A DNA stretch of 64,000 bases from an uncultured Rhodospirillaceae bacterium (GCA_903901915.1 CAIUSV010000068.1:1-64000); one strand, 5' to 3'. Positions 49,331 to 59,412 are shown, counted from the stretch's first letter. Numbers and translations are program-made. The notes: generated by a model from the letters alone, not told the origin.

Positions 49331-50902
49331 TCAGTGACCGCCACCTCCGCTGGCGCTGGGGTGTCGCACCTTCTGCAACAGCGGCAGCAGCAGCAGGCCG
49401 AGCAGGAACACCGAGGCCATCATCATCAGCACGTCGGCGAAGGCCATGGTGGTGGCCTCGCGCCGGGTCATCCGCCACAGCAGGGTCAGCGCCGCCTGAT
49501 CCGCCCCGCTTCCCAGCGTCGGTTCCAGCCGGGCGGCGAGACCTTCAAGCATGGCGGTCGCAGCCCCCCGCGCCGTCGTCAGATGCTCGGACAGCCGCAG
49601 CATGTGGGTGTCCAGCCGGTGGGTCAGCGCGGTGTTGATGGCAGCCAGACCGATGGCGCCGCCCAGGTTGCGCATCAGGTTGTAAAGGCCCGAGGCGTTC
49701 TGGACCTGTCCCGGCGGCAGATGGCCCAGCGCCACCGCGTTGATCGGTACGAAGCAGAACATCAGCGACAGCCCCCGCACCGCCTGGGGCAGAAACATCT
49801 CCCAATAGCCCCACTCCGAGGTCAGCGCGCTGTTCAGCCACAGGCCGCCGCCGAACAGCGCCAGACCGCTGCCCAGCATCCAGCGCAGATCCACGTGCTT
49901 GGCCAGGGTGCCCGCCAATGGCGCCGACAGCGCCTGGAACAGCCCGGTCACCATCATGGTGATGCCGATTTCCAATGCCGAATAGCCCCGCACCCGCCCA
50001 AGATACAGCGGCACCACATAGACCGAGCCGTAAAGGCCGGTGCCGATGATGAAGCTGTAAAGGCAGCCCACGGCGAAATTGCGGTCGGTGAACGCCTTGA
50101 GGTCCACCACCGGGTGTTCGGCGGTCAGTTCGCGCCAGATGAAGCCCAGCCCGGCCGCCGCCGAAATCAGCGACATGACGACGATGCGGCGGTCGTCGAA
50201 CCAGTCGTCGCCGGGGCCTTCCTCCAGCACGTATTGCAGCGCCCCCAGGAAGGTCGCCACCAGGACGATGCCGGCGAGGTCGAAACCCTTCAGCATCTCC
50301 AGCCGGGGCTGTTCCTTGCGGCCGAAGGTGATCACCAGCGATGCCACCACGGCCCCGGGCGCCACGTTGATCAGGAACAGCCAGTGCCAGTTCCACGCCT
50401 CGGTCAGCCAGCCGCCGAGCGTCGGCCCCAGGGTCGGAGCCATGGTGGCCACCAATCCGATCACCACCGACAGCCCGGCCTGCTGCCGTGGCGGAAAGAT
50501 CATGTAGACCGAGGCGAACACCGTGGGGATCATGGCGCCGCCGAGGAAGCCCTGGATCGCCCGGAAGACGATCATCGACTCGATGCTCCACGAGAAGGCG
50601 CAGGCCGCGCTGGCCACGGTGAAGGTCAGGCACGAGGCGAAGAACAGATAGCGGGTGGACACCACCCGGGCCAACCAGCCCGACAGCGGAATCATCACCA
50701 CCTCGGCGATCAGGTACGAGGTCTGGACCCAACTGATTTCCTCGGCCGAAGCGGCGATGCCGGCCTGGATCTGGGCGATGGAACTGGCGACGATCTGGAT
50801 GTCGAGGATCGCCATGAACATGCCCAGCACCATGGCCAGGAAGCCGATCCAGTCGCCCCGGCTGACGACGCGATCCTCGGGCCGGACCGCCGCCTCGCTC
50901 AT
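49331..50902 (-). CDS. DHA2-family multidrug efflux permease (EmrB-like)
   Basis: A 523-residue major facilitator with 14 predicted membrane segments. It has the DHA2 motif around LDIQIVASSIAQIQAG in helix 1, motif C-like GPTLGGWLTEAWNWHW in helix 5 and a C-terminal hydrophobic end (LLGLLLLPLLQKV). Such permeases pair with HlyD-type adaptors to expel hydrophobic drugs or uncouplers. The adaptor gene is immediately upstream with 31 bp between, and a TetR-type operator precedes both. The substrate cannot be deduced. Confidence 0.92.
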   Translation of the reverse strand: MSEAAVRPEDRVVSRGDWIGFLAMVLGMFMAILDIQIVASSIAQIQAGIAASAEEISWVQTSYLIAEVVMIPLSGWLARVVSTRYLFFASCLTFTVASAACAFSWSIESMIVFRAIQGFLGGAMIPTVFASVYMIFPPRQQAGLSVVIGLVATMAPTLGPTLGGWLTEAWNWHWLFLINVAPGAVVASLVITFGRKEQPRLEMLKGFDLAGIVLVATFLGALQYVLEEGPGDDWFDDRRIVVMSLISAAAGLGFIWRELTAEHPVVDLKAFTDRNFAVGCLYSFIIGTGLYGSVYVVPLYLGRVRGYSALEIGITMMVTGLFQALSAPLAGTLAKHVDLRWMLGSGLALFGGGLWLNSALTSEWGYWEMFLPQAVRGLSLMFCFVPINAVALGHLPPGQVQNASGLYNLMRNLGGAIGLAAINTALTHRLDTHMLRLSEHLTTARGAATAMLEGLAARLEPTLGSGADQAALTLLWRMTRREATTMAFADVLMMMASVFLLGLLLLPLLQKVRHPSASGGGGH

Positions 50903-50933
50903 CGGTTCTGCCCCTTGAACGCCGGGCGATCGT

Positions 50934-51965
50934 TCATCGCGGCGTTTCCCGGGTGTCCACCCGCACCACCACCGACAGGCCCGGCCGCAGCCGTCCGGCC
51001 AGCGGGTTGTCCTGCGCCACCCGGATGCGCACCGGGACGCGCTGGACCACCTTGGTGAAATTGCCGGTGGCGTTCTCGGGCGGCAGCAGGCTGAACTTGG
51101 CGCCCGATGCCGGGGCGAAGCTGTCCAGGCGGCCATCGATGGTCTGGCCGGGATAGGCATCCACCGCGATTTCGACCTTCTGGTCCGGCTTCATGCGGGT
51201 CAGTTGGGTTTCCTTGAAATTGGCATCGATCCACACCGAGGCCAGCGGTACCACCGCCAGCAATGTCTGTCCGGGCCGGACATACTGGCCGTCGCGCACC
51301 GCCCGGTTGCCGATCACGCCGTCCACCGGCGCGCGGATCACCGTGGCCTCAAGGTCGGTCTGGGCCAGGGCCAGGGCCGCCTTGGCCTGCTCCAACTGGG
51401 CCAGCGCCATGGTCCGTTCCGAGGCCAGTACCGCGATCTGGCGCCGCGCCGCCTGCAACTGGGCGCCCGATCCGGTCAGGCCGGCTTCGGCCTTGGCGGC
51501 GTCGGCCTTGGTGACGTCGAAGCGCTGGCGGCTGACGTAATCCTCGCGCACCAGCCGGGTGGTGCGTTCATGGTCGGCCTTGGCCCGCACCACCTCGGCC
51601 CGCGCCGCGACGATGGAGGCGCCCGACTGGGCGATCACCGAGTCCTGGACGGCGCGGCGTTCGTCGATCTGTTCCAGCTGCGCCAGCCGTGCCGCCACCT
51701 GGCCGCCGGCCTCGTCCACCTTGGCGCGGTAGTCGCGGTCATCGATGCGCAGCAGAATCTCGCCCTTGGCCACCGGGCGGTTGTCTTCGGCGCGCAGTTC
51801 GACCACGTAGCCGGCGACCTTGGGCAGCACGGCGGTGATGTCGCCATCGACATAGGCATCGTCGGTGCTTTCGATCCAGCGCCATTCCGAGAACCAGCGG
51901 CTGCCGGCCCATCCTCCGACCAGAAGGGCGGCGGTGGCAAGGGCGATGGCGATGGGCTTCTTCAT
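50934..51965 (-). CDS. HlyD/EmrA-family membrane fusion protein
   Basis: A 343-residue periplasmic adaptor with an N-terminal membrane anchor (about 4-22), the lipoyl half-motif STDDAYVDGDITAVLPKVAG, a long coiled-coil hairpin (about 90-190, Ala/Gln/Glu-rich) and the second half-motif VIRAPVDGVIGNRAVRDGQ. It should bridge the EmrB-like permease to an outer-membrane channel, which is not encoded here. It is the first gene of the pump operon. Confidence 0.92.
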   Translation of the reverse strand: MKKPIAIALATAALLVGGWAGSRWFSEWRWIESTDDAYVDGDITAVLPKVAGYVVELRAEDNRPVAKGEILLRIDDRDYRAKVDEAGGQVAARLAQLEQIDERRAVQDSVIAQSGASIVAARAEVVRAKADHERTTRLVREDYVSRQRFDVTKADAAKAEAGLTGSGAQLQAARRQIAVLASERTMALAQLEQAKAALALAQTDLEATVIRAPVDGVIGNRAVRDGQYVRPGQTLLAVVPLASVWIDANFKETQLTRMKPDQKVEIAVDAYPGQTIDGRLDSFAPASGAKFSLLPPENATGNFTKVVQRVPVRIRVAQDNPLAGRLRPGLSVVVRVDTRETPR

Positions 51966-51985
51966 GGCGATGTCGTCCAAAACTG

Positions 51986-52002
51986 AACTGAACGGTTCAG
52001 TT
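51986..52002 (-). promoter_or_regulatory. TetR-type operator before the efflux operon
   Basis: AACTGAAC-G-GTTCAGTT, a perfect 17-bp palindrome, lies 20 bp upstream of the HlyD-like start codon. TGAAC/GTTCA palindromes of this form are typical operators of TetR-family repressors of efflux pumps. No tetR gene is present within the window. Confidence 0.65.
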
Positions 52003-52151
52003 TGTACCGTGGCCGAGCCATGGGAGTCAACGGACCGCTTGGACGCGCATCGTTGTTCCGTGCGCAACAGTGTGGCGCATGATGGCGGGATTACCCTCCC
52101 GCTTCCGCCACCCTACCTTGATCGTGTAACCCAACCGACCCGAGGTCCGTC

Positions 52152-52853
52152 ATGAGCATCGTCATTCGTCCCGCCCAAGCCCGCTTCCATGGCCAGCACG
52201 GCTGGCTGGAGTCGTTCCACACCTTCTCCTTCGCCGGGTTCTTCGATCCGGCCCACATGGGATTTCGCGCGCTCAGGGTGATCAACGACGACTGGATCGC
52301 GCCGGGCGCCGGCTTTGATACTCATCCTCATCGCGACATGGAAATCCTGACCTATGTTTTTGCCGGCGCGGTCGAGCATCGCGACAGCACCGGCGGCCAC
52401 GGCATCGTCGGCCGGGGCGAGGTCCAGCGCATGACCGCCGGCACCGGGGTGCGCCACAGCGAGTTCAACGCCTCGGCCTCCGAGGAACTGCGGCTGTTGC
52501 AGATATGGATCCTGCCGGAAACATCAAGGCTGGAACCGGGGTACCAGCAGGCCCGTTTCGACGACGAGTCCAAGCGCGACCGCCTGCGGCTGATCGCGTC
52601 GCGGGACGGTCGGGACGGGTCGTTGACCATCCACCAGGATGCGGCGGTCCATGCCGCGCTGCTGTCCGAGGGGGCCAGCGTGTCGCATTTCCTGGCGCCG
52701 GGACGGGGGGCCTGGGTTCAGGTGGTGCGGGGCGAGGTCGATCTTGACGGCCATCGTCTGGCCGATGGTGACGGCGCCGCCGTCGAGGCGGTGGATCGCA
52801 TCACCCTGACGGCGCGCCGGGAGACCGAGTTCCTACTGTTCGACCTGGGCTAG
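52152..52853 (+). CDS. Pirin-family protein (YhhW-like cupin)
   Basis: A 233-residue bicupin. The metal site is formed by DTHPHRDMEILTYV (two histidines) and GVRHSEFN (His, Glu), as in YhhW and pirin, some of which have quercetin 2,3-dioxygenase activity. The N-terminal GQHGWLESFHTFSFAGFFDP matches the family. The gene is divergent from the efflux operon across the TetR-type operator, so the same repressor may control it. Physiological substrate unknown. Confidence 0.9.
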   Translation: MSIVIRPAQARFHGQHGWLESFHTFSFAGFFDPAHMGFRALRVINDDWIAPGAGFDTHPHRDMEILTYVFAGAVEHRDSTGGHGIVGRGEVQRMTAGTGVRHSEFNASASEELRLLQIWILPETSRLEPGYQQARFDDESKRDRLRLIASRDGRDGSLTIHQDAAVHAALLSEGASVSHFLAPGRGAWVQVVRGEVDLDGHRLADGDGAAVEAVDRITLTARRETEFLLFDLG

Positions 52854-52882
52854 AATATCAGCTTGAAGCTGAAGCACTCTAA
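52851..52882. repeat. Palindromic intergenic repeat, copy 2
   Basis: Shares the exact 18-mer TCAGCTTGAAGCTGAAGC with copy 1 (48236-48253), with the flanking CTCTA also kept. Like copy 1 it occupies the gap between two convergent genes and begins in the stop codon of the plus-strand gene. Confidence 0.7.
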
Positions 52883-52886
52883 GGTA

Positions 52887-53927
52887 CTACCTCAACGGTT
52901 CTTCCAGGAACTCCCGCACCGCCTGATAGAGCTGGCGGCGGTTGGTCTCGATCAGGGCGGCGTGAGTGGTTTCGCCGACCATGACGTAGCGTTTGAACGG
53001 GCTGTGGGTCAGCTGGTTGAACAGCTTCATGCCCATGGCGGGCGGCGCCTCGGCGTCCCATTCGCCCTGGATCACCAGCGCCGGCACCGAGATCCGCTCC
53101 GGATTCCATCGCGGCTTGCCCGAGGCCCAAAACCGCATGGTGTCCAGCACCACGCCGTTGGGGGCGCGCACGGTGCCGGGGACGGCGGGGTCAAGATCGC
53201 TGGCCAGCGTCGCGTTCATCCAGGCGGTGAACGTGGCTTTGGGCAGTACCGCCTCGCGCTTGGCTTCGGGCACCGCCTTCAGCCAGATGCCGCGGGCGTC
53301 GCGGGGATCGACCGAGCGCCAGGCGGGAACCCGGGCAAGATCGACATCCCCCGGCACCGGCCCGTCGCGCAGCCACTGCGGGGCGTAGAGCACCAGCCGC
53401 TCGACCCGTTCGGGGGTCTGGATGGCGAAGCTACCGGCGACGGTGGCGCCCCACGACCAGCCCACCAGCACCAGCTTCTGGGCATTGCGCCGCGACAAGA
53501 TGAAATCCACCGCGTTGGTGACGTCCTCCACCGCCTGGGTGGTATCGACCACCGGCGGGTTGGCCTCGGCGGTTTGCTTCATTTCGGGCGGGCGGCCGGA
53601 CTTGCCGTAGCCGCGGATGTCCAGGCAATAGACGTCGTAGCCCTTGGCCGCCATCCAGTCCATCCAGCTTTGGCCGTCCACCGCCATGTCGAACGAGGAA
53701 TGGGCGGGGTACGAGGCGCCGTGGAGGAACAGTACGGTCTTGTCCGATTTGATGTCGTAAAGGGCTTCGGGATGCTTGTTGCGCAGGTAAAGTTCGATGT
53801 TGGGCTGCTTCGACGAGATCTTGAACTCCTCGGTCACCACCTCGGCCGCCGCCGGTCGGGCGATGCCCACCAGCGCTGCGATCACTATCGCCGCCAGCCG
53901 AAGACTTCCCTTCATCGAGCCACCCAT
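52887..53927 (-). CDS. Exported alpha/beta-hydrolase
   Basis: A 346-residue protein with a signal peptide (about 1-28, PAAA-EV). The alpha/beta-hydrolase triad is visible: nucleophile in GWSWGAT, aspartate in VIQGEWDAEAP and histidine in ETTHAALIE; the oxyanion HG is LFLHGASYP. It is therefore a periplasmic or secreted esterase/lipase-like enzyme of unknown substrate. It lies 4 bp downstream of the DivL-like gene in the same direction. Start ATG 53927 is used; MKGS at 53915 is an alternative. Confidence 0.85.
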   Translation of the reverse strand: MGGSMKGSLRLAAIVIAALVGIARPAAAEVVTEEFKISSKQPNIELYLRNKHPEALYDIKSDKTVLFLHGASYPAHSSFDMAVDGQSWMDWMAAKGYDVYCLDIRGYGKSGRPPEMKQTAEANPPVVDTTQAVEDVTNAVDFILSRRNAQKLVLVGWSWGATVAGSFAIQTPERVERLVLYAPQWLRDGPVPGDVDLARVPAWRSVDPRDARGIWLKAVPEAKREAVLPKATFTAWMNATLASDLDPAVPGTVRAPNGVVLDTMRFWASGKPRWNPERISVPALVIQGEWDAEAPPAMGMKLFNQLTHSPFKRYVMVGETTHAALIETNRRQLYQAVREFLEEPLR

Positions 53928-53931
53928 GGGC

Positions 53932-56295
53932 CTATTCCTTTCCTTCGCTGGTGCCGGTGGGCAACCTTACGGTGACGGAGGTGCCTTCGCCCGGCCGGGA
54001 CGCAAGTTCGATGCGACCGCCATGCAGTTCGACGAACCGTTCGACCAGGGTCAATCCGCCGAACAGCCGGCCGCGTTCGTCCTCGGTCTGTCCGGGACCG
54101 GAATCGGCGACCACGAAGGCCAGTTCGTCGGCTCGTCGCTCCGCCCGCACCGTGACCCGGCCGCCGGCGGGGGTGAGTTTGATGGCGGTGCCGATCAGGT
54201 TGAACAACACTTGGCGCAGCCGCCGCTCGTCGCCGACGATCCAACCGATATCGAGCGGGCAGTCGAAATCCAGCGACAGCTTGCGCTCGCGCACCCGTTC
54301 GCGCACCAGCCCCAGCACCGCCGACAGCATGGGATGGACATCGACGGTGTCCAGTTCCAGCGTCATCTGCCCGGCCTCGATGGCGGCGAGGTCGAGGATG
54401 TCCGAGATCAGCGCCTGCAATCCCTGCCCGGCCTCGGTGACGCCGCGGACGTATTCGTGCTGGCGCTTGTTGAGCTTGCCGAAGTACTCGGCGGTCAGCA
54501 TCTCGGAAAAGCCGATGATGGTGGTCAGCGGCGTGCGGACCTCGGCCGAGACGTTGGCGATGAACTCGCTCTTCAGCAGGTCGGCTGCCGCCAGGGCCTC
54601 GTTGCGTTCGCGCAGCGCCTTTTCGACCCGGGCGGAATCGGTGACGTCCATCCAGGTCAGCAGCATGGCGCCGTCGGGCAGCGGCACCGAGGCGAAATCG
54701 ACGATGGTGTCGTCGAACCGCTCCAACCGGCCCTGGCGGGCGACCCGGTCGTTGAACAGGGCGATCAGGGTTTCACGCACCGCCGGCCAGTCCGAGGCGC
54801 GGTCGGGGCGGCCCTCGAAGAACGGCCGGTGCGCCTCGACCAGTTCGGCCAGATGGGGTTCGCCGGCCAGACTGGCTTCGGGCAGCGCCCAGATGCGGGC
54901 ATAGGCCGGGTTGTACAGCCGCAGCCGCCCATCGCCCCGGAACACCGCCGCGCCTTCGTGCAGATGGTCCAGGGTCTCGCGCTGCACCGCCAGGGCGGTG
55001 TTGAACGACCGCTCCAGCGCCAAGGTGTCGGTGACGTCCTCGTAGGTGAAGATCAGGCCGCCATAGGGGTGGGCCGAGATCACCCGGCGCAGCGTGCGGC
55101 CGTCGGGCAGATGCAGCAGGGTTTCGGCGGCGTCGATCAGCGAGATGAAGCGCTTCAGCTCGTCTTCCTTGTAGGCGCGGTAGTCGGCGACCTCGGGCAG
55201 CAGCCGCCGTTCGCGCAGCGCGTCGAGCACCGCGCCGTAGGTGGGCTGCGCCGACAGCCACTCGGCCTCCAGCCGCCACAGCCGGGTAAAGGCGGTGTTG
55301 AAGAAGGTCAGCCGCGTGTCGGTGGAGAAGATGGCGATGGCGGTGGCGAGATGCTCCAGCACCTCGGCATGGGCGGCGGCGTGGCGGGTCAGCTCGGTCT
55401 GCAGCTCCTCGACCCGGGTGAGGTCCATGGCGAAGCCGGCGGTCAGCAACCCGCCGTCGCCGGTGGCGAACGGCGCTTCGGTGATTTCGGTCAGGCGGCG
55501 CTGGCCGCCCAATACCAGATGGAACGATTCCGACCGGGGTTCTCCCGCTGCGCGCGCGCGCGCGGCCAGGGCACGGGCTTCGCGTACCGAGCCGTCGGAC
55601 GCCAGCTCGATCTGTCCCGCCACCGCTCCCTGGGGCGAGGCGGCATCGACGGCGCGGGCATAGGCGCGGTTGACGTGGACCAGCGACAGATCGTCGTCAC
55701 GTACCCACACCGGTACCGGCAGCACCCCCAACAGGCCGTCCAGCCGTTCGCGCTCGGCGGCAAGGCCGTCGATGCGGTCTTCCAGTTGGTCCAGTGCCGC
55801 CGCGCCCTCGCTGACGTCGTGCATCCACACCAGATCGGCCAGCACGTCGCCATCGGTCGAGGCGGCGCGCACCCCCACGGCGCGGACCCGCCGGCCACCG
55901 TCGCGCAAGCTCAGTTCCAGCTCGAAGCCCTGGCCCTCGGCGGCAAGGCGCTGCGCCGCCGTGTCCAGCCTGGCGGCGTCGCCGGCGGCGAAGGATTCCA
56001 GCACGTCCATGAAGGTTGATTCGGTGCCGGCGAACAGTCCCAGCAGCACCGCCAGCCGTCGCGAGCAGACCTCGCGTCCGCCCATCCAGGCGTAAAAGCC
56101 GTCGGGTGCCGCCAGCAGGCCCTGCATCAGCCGTTCAGCCTCGATCGCGGCGTCGGCGGCCCCCTGGGCCAGCGCCATCATGCGCCACCGTAACGCCGCC
56201 AGCACCACGATCGCCGGGCCCAGCACCAGCAGGGCGCCGATTCCCAGCGATAACGGATCGATCCAGCCGAGAACGGGCGTCAGGTCCGCCCCCAT
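53932..56295 (-). CDS. divL: DivL-like PAS-domain pseudo-histidine kinase
   Basis: A 787-residue protein with one N-terminal transmembrane segment (about 14-36), several PAS-like domains (about 50-560) and a HisKA-HATPase module. The H-box reads ANVSAEVRTPLTTIIGF: the phospho-acceptor histidine is Ala584. The N-box has Thr703 where Asn is invariant (NLIGTAIKLTP), and the glycine-rich G2 box is eroded (LFGGLTLVERF), while DSGPG is kept. Caulobacter DivL has the same organisation, a similar RTPLTTIIGFSE segment and tyrosine instead of histidine; it regulates the CckA-ChpT-CtrA pathway by protein contact rather than phosphotransfer. The divL assignment is inferred from this pattern. Confidence 0.75.
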   Translation of the reverse strand: MGADLTPVLGWIDPLSLGIGALLVLGPAIVVLAALRWRMMALAQGAADAAIEAERLMQGLLAAPDGFYAWMGGREVCSRRLAVLLGLFAGTESTFMDVLESFAAGDAARLDTAAQRLAAEGQGFELELSLRDGGRRVRAVGVRAASTDGDVLADLVWMHDVSEGAAALDQLEDRIDGLAAERERLDGLLGVLPVPVWVRDDDLSLVHVNRAYARAVDAASPQGAVAGQIELASDGSVREARALAARARAAGEPRSESFHLVLGGQRRLTEITEAPFATGDGGLLTAGFAMDLTRVEELQTELTRHAAAHAEVLEHLATAIAIFSTDTRLTFFNTAFTRLWRLEAEWLSAQPTYGAVLDALRERRLLPEVADYRAYKEDELKRFISLIDAAETLLHLPDGRTLRRVISAHPYGGLIFTYEDVTDTLALERSFNTALAVQRETLDHLHEGAAVFRGDGRLRLYNPAYARIWALPEASLAGEPHLAELVEAHRPFFEGRPDRASDWPAVRETLIALFNDRVARQGRLERFDDTIVDFASVPLPDGAMLLTWMDVTDSARVEKALRERNEALAAADLLKSEFIANVSAEVRTPLTTIIGFSEMLTAEYFGKLNKRQHEYVRGVTEAGQGLQALISDILDLAAIEAGQMTLELDTVDVHPMLSAVLGLVRERVRERKLSLDFDCPLDIGWIVGDERRLRQVLFNLIGTAIKLTPAGGRVTVRAERRADELAFVVADSGPGQTEDERGRLFGGLTLVERFVELHGGRIELASRPGEGTSVTVRLPTGTSEGKE

Positions 56296-56411
56296 GTCCT
56301 ACCTCTCCCCAAATCGGTTCCAAAGTGCCGGTCCGGCGGCGAAAAGACAAGCGGTGGTTGCCCGATCGGCGGTGGGCTGCTACACCTCGCGCGCTTAAAC
56401 GGAGACAAACG

Positions 56412-57059
56412 ATGCTGAAAAGCCTTTATGACTGGATGATGGCGAAAGCGGAACATCCGCAGGCCATCTGGTGGCTGGCGGCGGTGTCGTTCATCGAAAG
56501 CTCGTTCTTCCCCATCCCACCCGACGTGATGCTGATCCCCATGGTGATCGCGGCACCAAGCCGGTGGCTGCGCATCGCCGTGATCTGCACCATATCGTCG
56601 GTGATCGGCGGCTTCCTCGGCTACGCCATCGGCTATTTCCTGATAGACACCGTCGGCATGCAAATCCTTAACGCGTTCAAACTAGTAGAAGCTTACGGCC
56701 AGTTTAAGTGCTGGGCCGACAAGTGGGGCGTATGGGTGATCATCCTCAAGGGCTGGACCCCAATCCCTTACAAGTTGATCACGATCGCCGCCGGTGGCCT
56801 GAAGTTCGATCTATTGGCCTTCGCCTTTGCTTCGGTGATCGCACGGTCCATGCGGTTTTTTCTCGTTGCCGCATTGCTATGGCGGTATGGCGAGCAGATC
56901 CGTGCTTTTGTGGAACGACGCCTGAAATTGGTAACCACGCTGTTCGTCGTTGCCCTGGTCGGTGGATTCCTCGCCGTCAAGATGCTTAAAGGCAATGGCG
57001 GCGACGATTGCCCCGCCCCTGTTCCATCGACGGCAGACACGCAACCCATTGCTCGCTGA
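56412..57059 (+). CDS. VTT-domain (DedA/YqaA-like) membrane protein
   Basis: A 215-residue inner-membrane protein with about five hydrophobic segments. The VTT (SNARE-associated/DedA) domain is evident from SFIESSFFPIPPDVMLIPMV, the glycine-rich GGFLGYAIGYF and the re-entrant GWTPIPYKLITIAAG. DedA proteins are implicated in polyprenyl-phosphate or phospholipid translocation. Base use changes partway: the second half has more CTA, GTA and TTG-type codons than neighbours. A MITE-like element begins 36 bp after the stop. Confidence 0.88.
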   Translation: MLKSLYDWMMAKAEHPQAIWWLAAVSFIESSFFPIPPDVMLIPMVIAAPSRWLRIAVICTISSVIGGFLGYAIGYFLIDTVGMQILNAFKLVEAYGQFKCWADKWGVWVIILKGWTPIPYKLITIAAGGLKFDLLAFAFASVIARSMRFFLVAALLWRYGEQIRAFVERRLKLVTTLFVVALVGGFLAVKMLKGNGGDDCPAPVPSTADTQPIAR

Positions 57060-57095
57060 GGCATAACCTCCCCCTTCGTCACGGCCCGACTTGAC

Positions 57096-57331
57096 CCACG
57101 GCTGTCCGGTTCAAATTCGGCCGACGACATGCACGGCACTGAAGCTATGTGCTTTCCCATCCGCCGGCTCGTGACCGACACGGAATTTTCATCACAGAGA
57201 CACAGAGGCACAGAGAGAAAAAGATCGAATTCTTGTTCTCCGTGATGTCTCTGTGCCTGTGTGGTTCCTTCCCTACCGACTACCGAAATATCGTCGGTGC
57301 GGGGCAAGAAATTTAAACCGGACAGCCGTGG
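57096..57331. mobile_element. MITE-like element with 23-bp terminal inverted repeats
   Basis: CCACGGCTGTCCGGTT-C-AAATTC at 57096-57118 is matched by its complement at 57308-57331, with one mismatch and one extra base. The 236-bp interior encodes nothing convincing and contains tandem CACAGAGA-type units (57193-57217) facing their partial complement (57236-57263), so the whole can fold back. No clear target-site duplication is seen. The remaining gap to 57442 holds only a further inverted pair (ATCCACGCC near 57345, GGCGTGGAT near 57397). Confidence 0.55.
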
Positions 57332-57442
57332 ACGTATTTCGGCTATCCACGCCGATATGCGGGAACGACCCAGGAAACAATTTTCTCGACGGCGGGCGTG
57401 GATGCCCGTGACGAGCAAGAGCATGACGAAATAACGAAAAGC

Positions 57443-58527
57443 TTACCCTCGGTCGGGAAACATTCGCTTCAATCCCTCGGGCGAGGCGGCGCAGACGCCG
57501 CGTTCGGTGATCAGGCCGGTGATCAGCCGGGCCGGGGTGACGTCGAAGCCGTAGTTCACTGCCTGCGATCCGTCGGGAATCACCTGCACCTCGACCACGG
57601 TGCCGTCGGGACCCTTGCCGAAGATGTGGCTCTGTTCGCGGGGCGAACGCTGCTCGATGGGGATTTCACGCACCCCGTCGGCGACGGTCCAGTCGATGGT
57701 CGGGCTGGGCAGGCCGACATAGAACGGCACGCCGTTGTCATGGGCCGCCAGCGCCTTGAGATAGGTGCCGATCTTGTTGCAGACGTCGCCGTTGCGGGTG
57801 GTGCGGTCGGTGCCGACGATGCACAGATCCACCAGCCCGTGCTGCATCAGATGGCCGCCGGTGTTGTCGGCGATGACGGTGTGGGGCACGCCGTGCCAGT
57901 TCAATTCGCGCGCGGTCAGGCTGGCGCCCTGGTTGCGCGGCCGGGTCTCGTCCACCCAGACGTGGATGGGGATGCCGGCCTCGACCGCCTTGTACACCGG
58001 GGCCAGGGCGGTACCCCAGTCCACCGTCGCCAGCCAGCCGGCGTTGCAGTGGGTCAGCAGGTTGATGCGCTCGCCCTTGCGTCGGTGCAGATCGGCGATG
58101 ATCGCCGCGCCGTGCTCGCCCAGGGCGGCGTTCATGGCGGCATCCTCGTCGCAGATGGCGGCGGCGCGCCCGTAGGCGGCCTCGACGCGCGCCGATACCG
58201 CCAGCGGCTTCAGGCAGGCCATCATCTCGTCCAACGCCCATTTCAGGTTGATGGCGGTGGGCCGGGTGGCGTGCAGGGTCTGGTAGGCGGCCGCCAGCGC
58301 GGCGTCGCCGGCGTCGGCGTTCGCCGCCAGGGCCATGCCGTAGGCGGCGGTGGCACCGATCAGCGGCGCGCCCCTGACCCACATGTCGCGGATGGCGGTG
58401 GCGGCATCGGTCAGCGAGCGGAGCGTGACGGTGACGAAATCGTGCGGCAGTCGGGTCTGATCGATGATCTCGACCCCACGCCCATCGGCGGCCGGCCAGA
58501 TGGTGCGATAGGCGGTGCCGTTGATCC

Positions 58528-58531
<4 letters not shown>
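57443..58531 (-). CDS. mtnA: Methylthioribose-1-phosphate isomerase
   Basis: A 362-residue eIF2B-like enzyme of methionine salvage converting 5-methylthioribose-1-phosphate to 5-methylthioribulose-1-phosphate. Family motifs: [29 protein letters not shown] with the catalytic cysteine, [17 protein letters not shown], and [19 protein letters not shown] with the catalytic Asp. The start is a GTG that overlaps the stop of mtnP (GTGA). Confidence 0.94.

Positions 58532-59412
<881 letters not shown>

Noticed and set aside
57104-57121. A tRNA T-arm-like stretch (CCGGTTCAAATTCGG), suggesting an attachment site.
   Set aside because: No anticodon or D arm precedes it and it is fully explained as the left inverted repeat of the MITE-like element.
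57191-57263. Tandem CACAGAGA-type units as a CRISPR-like array.
   Set aside because: Units are 7-9 bp without spacers and face their own complement; this is a fold-back repeat.
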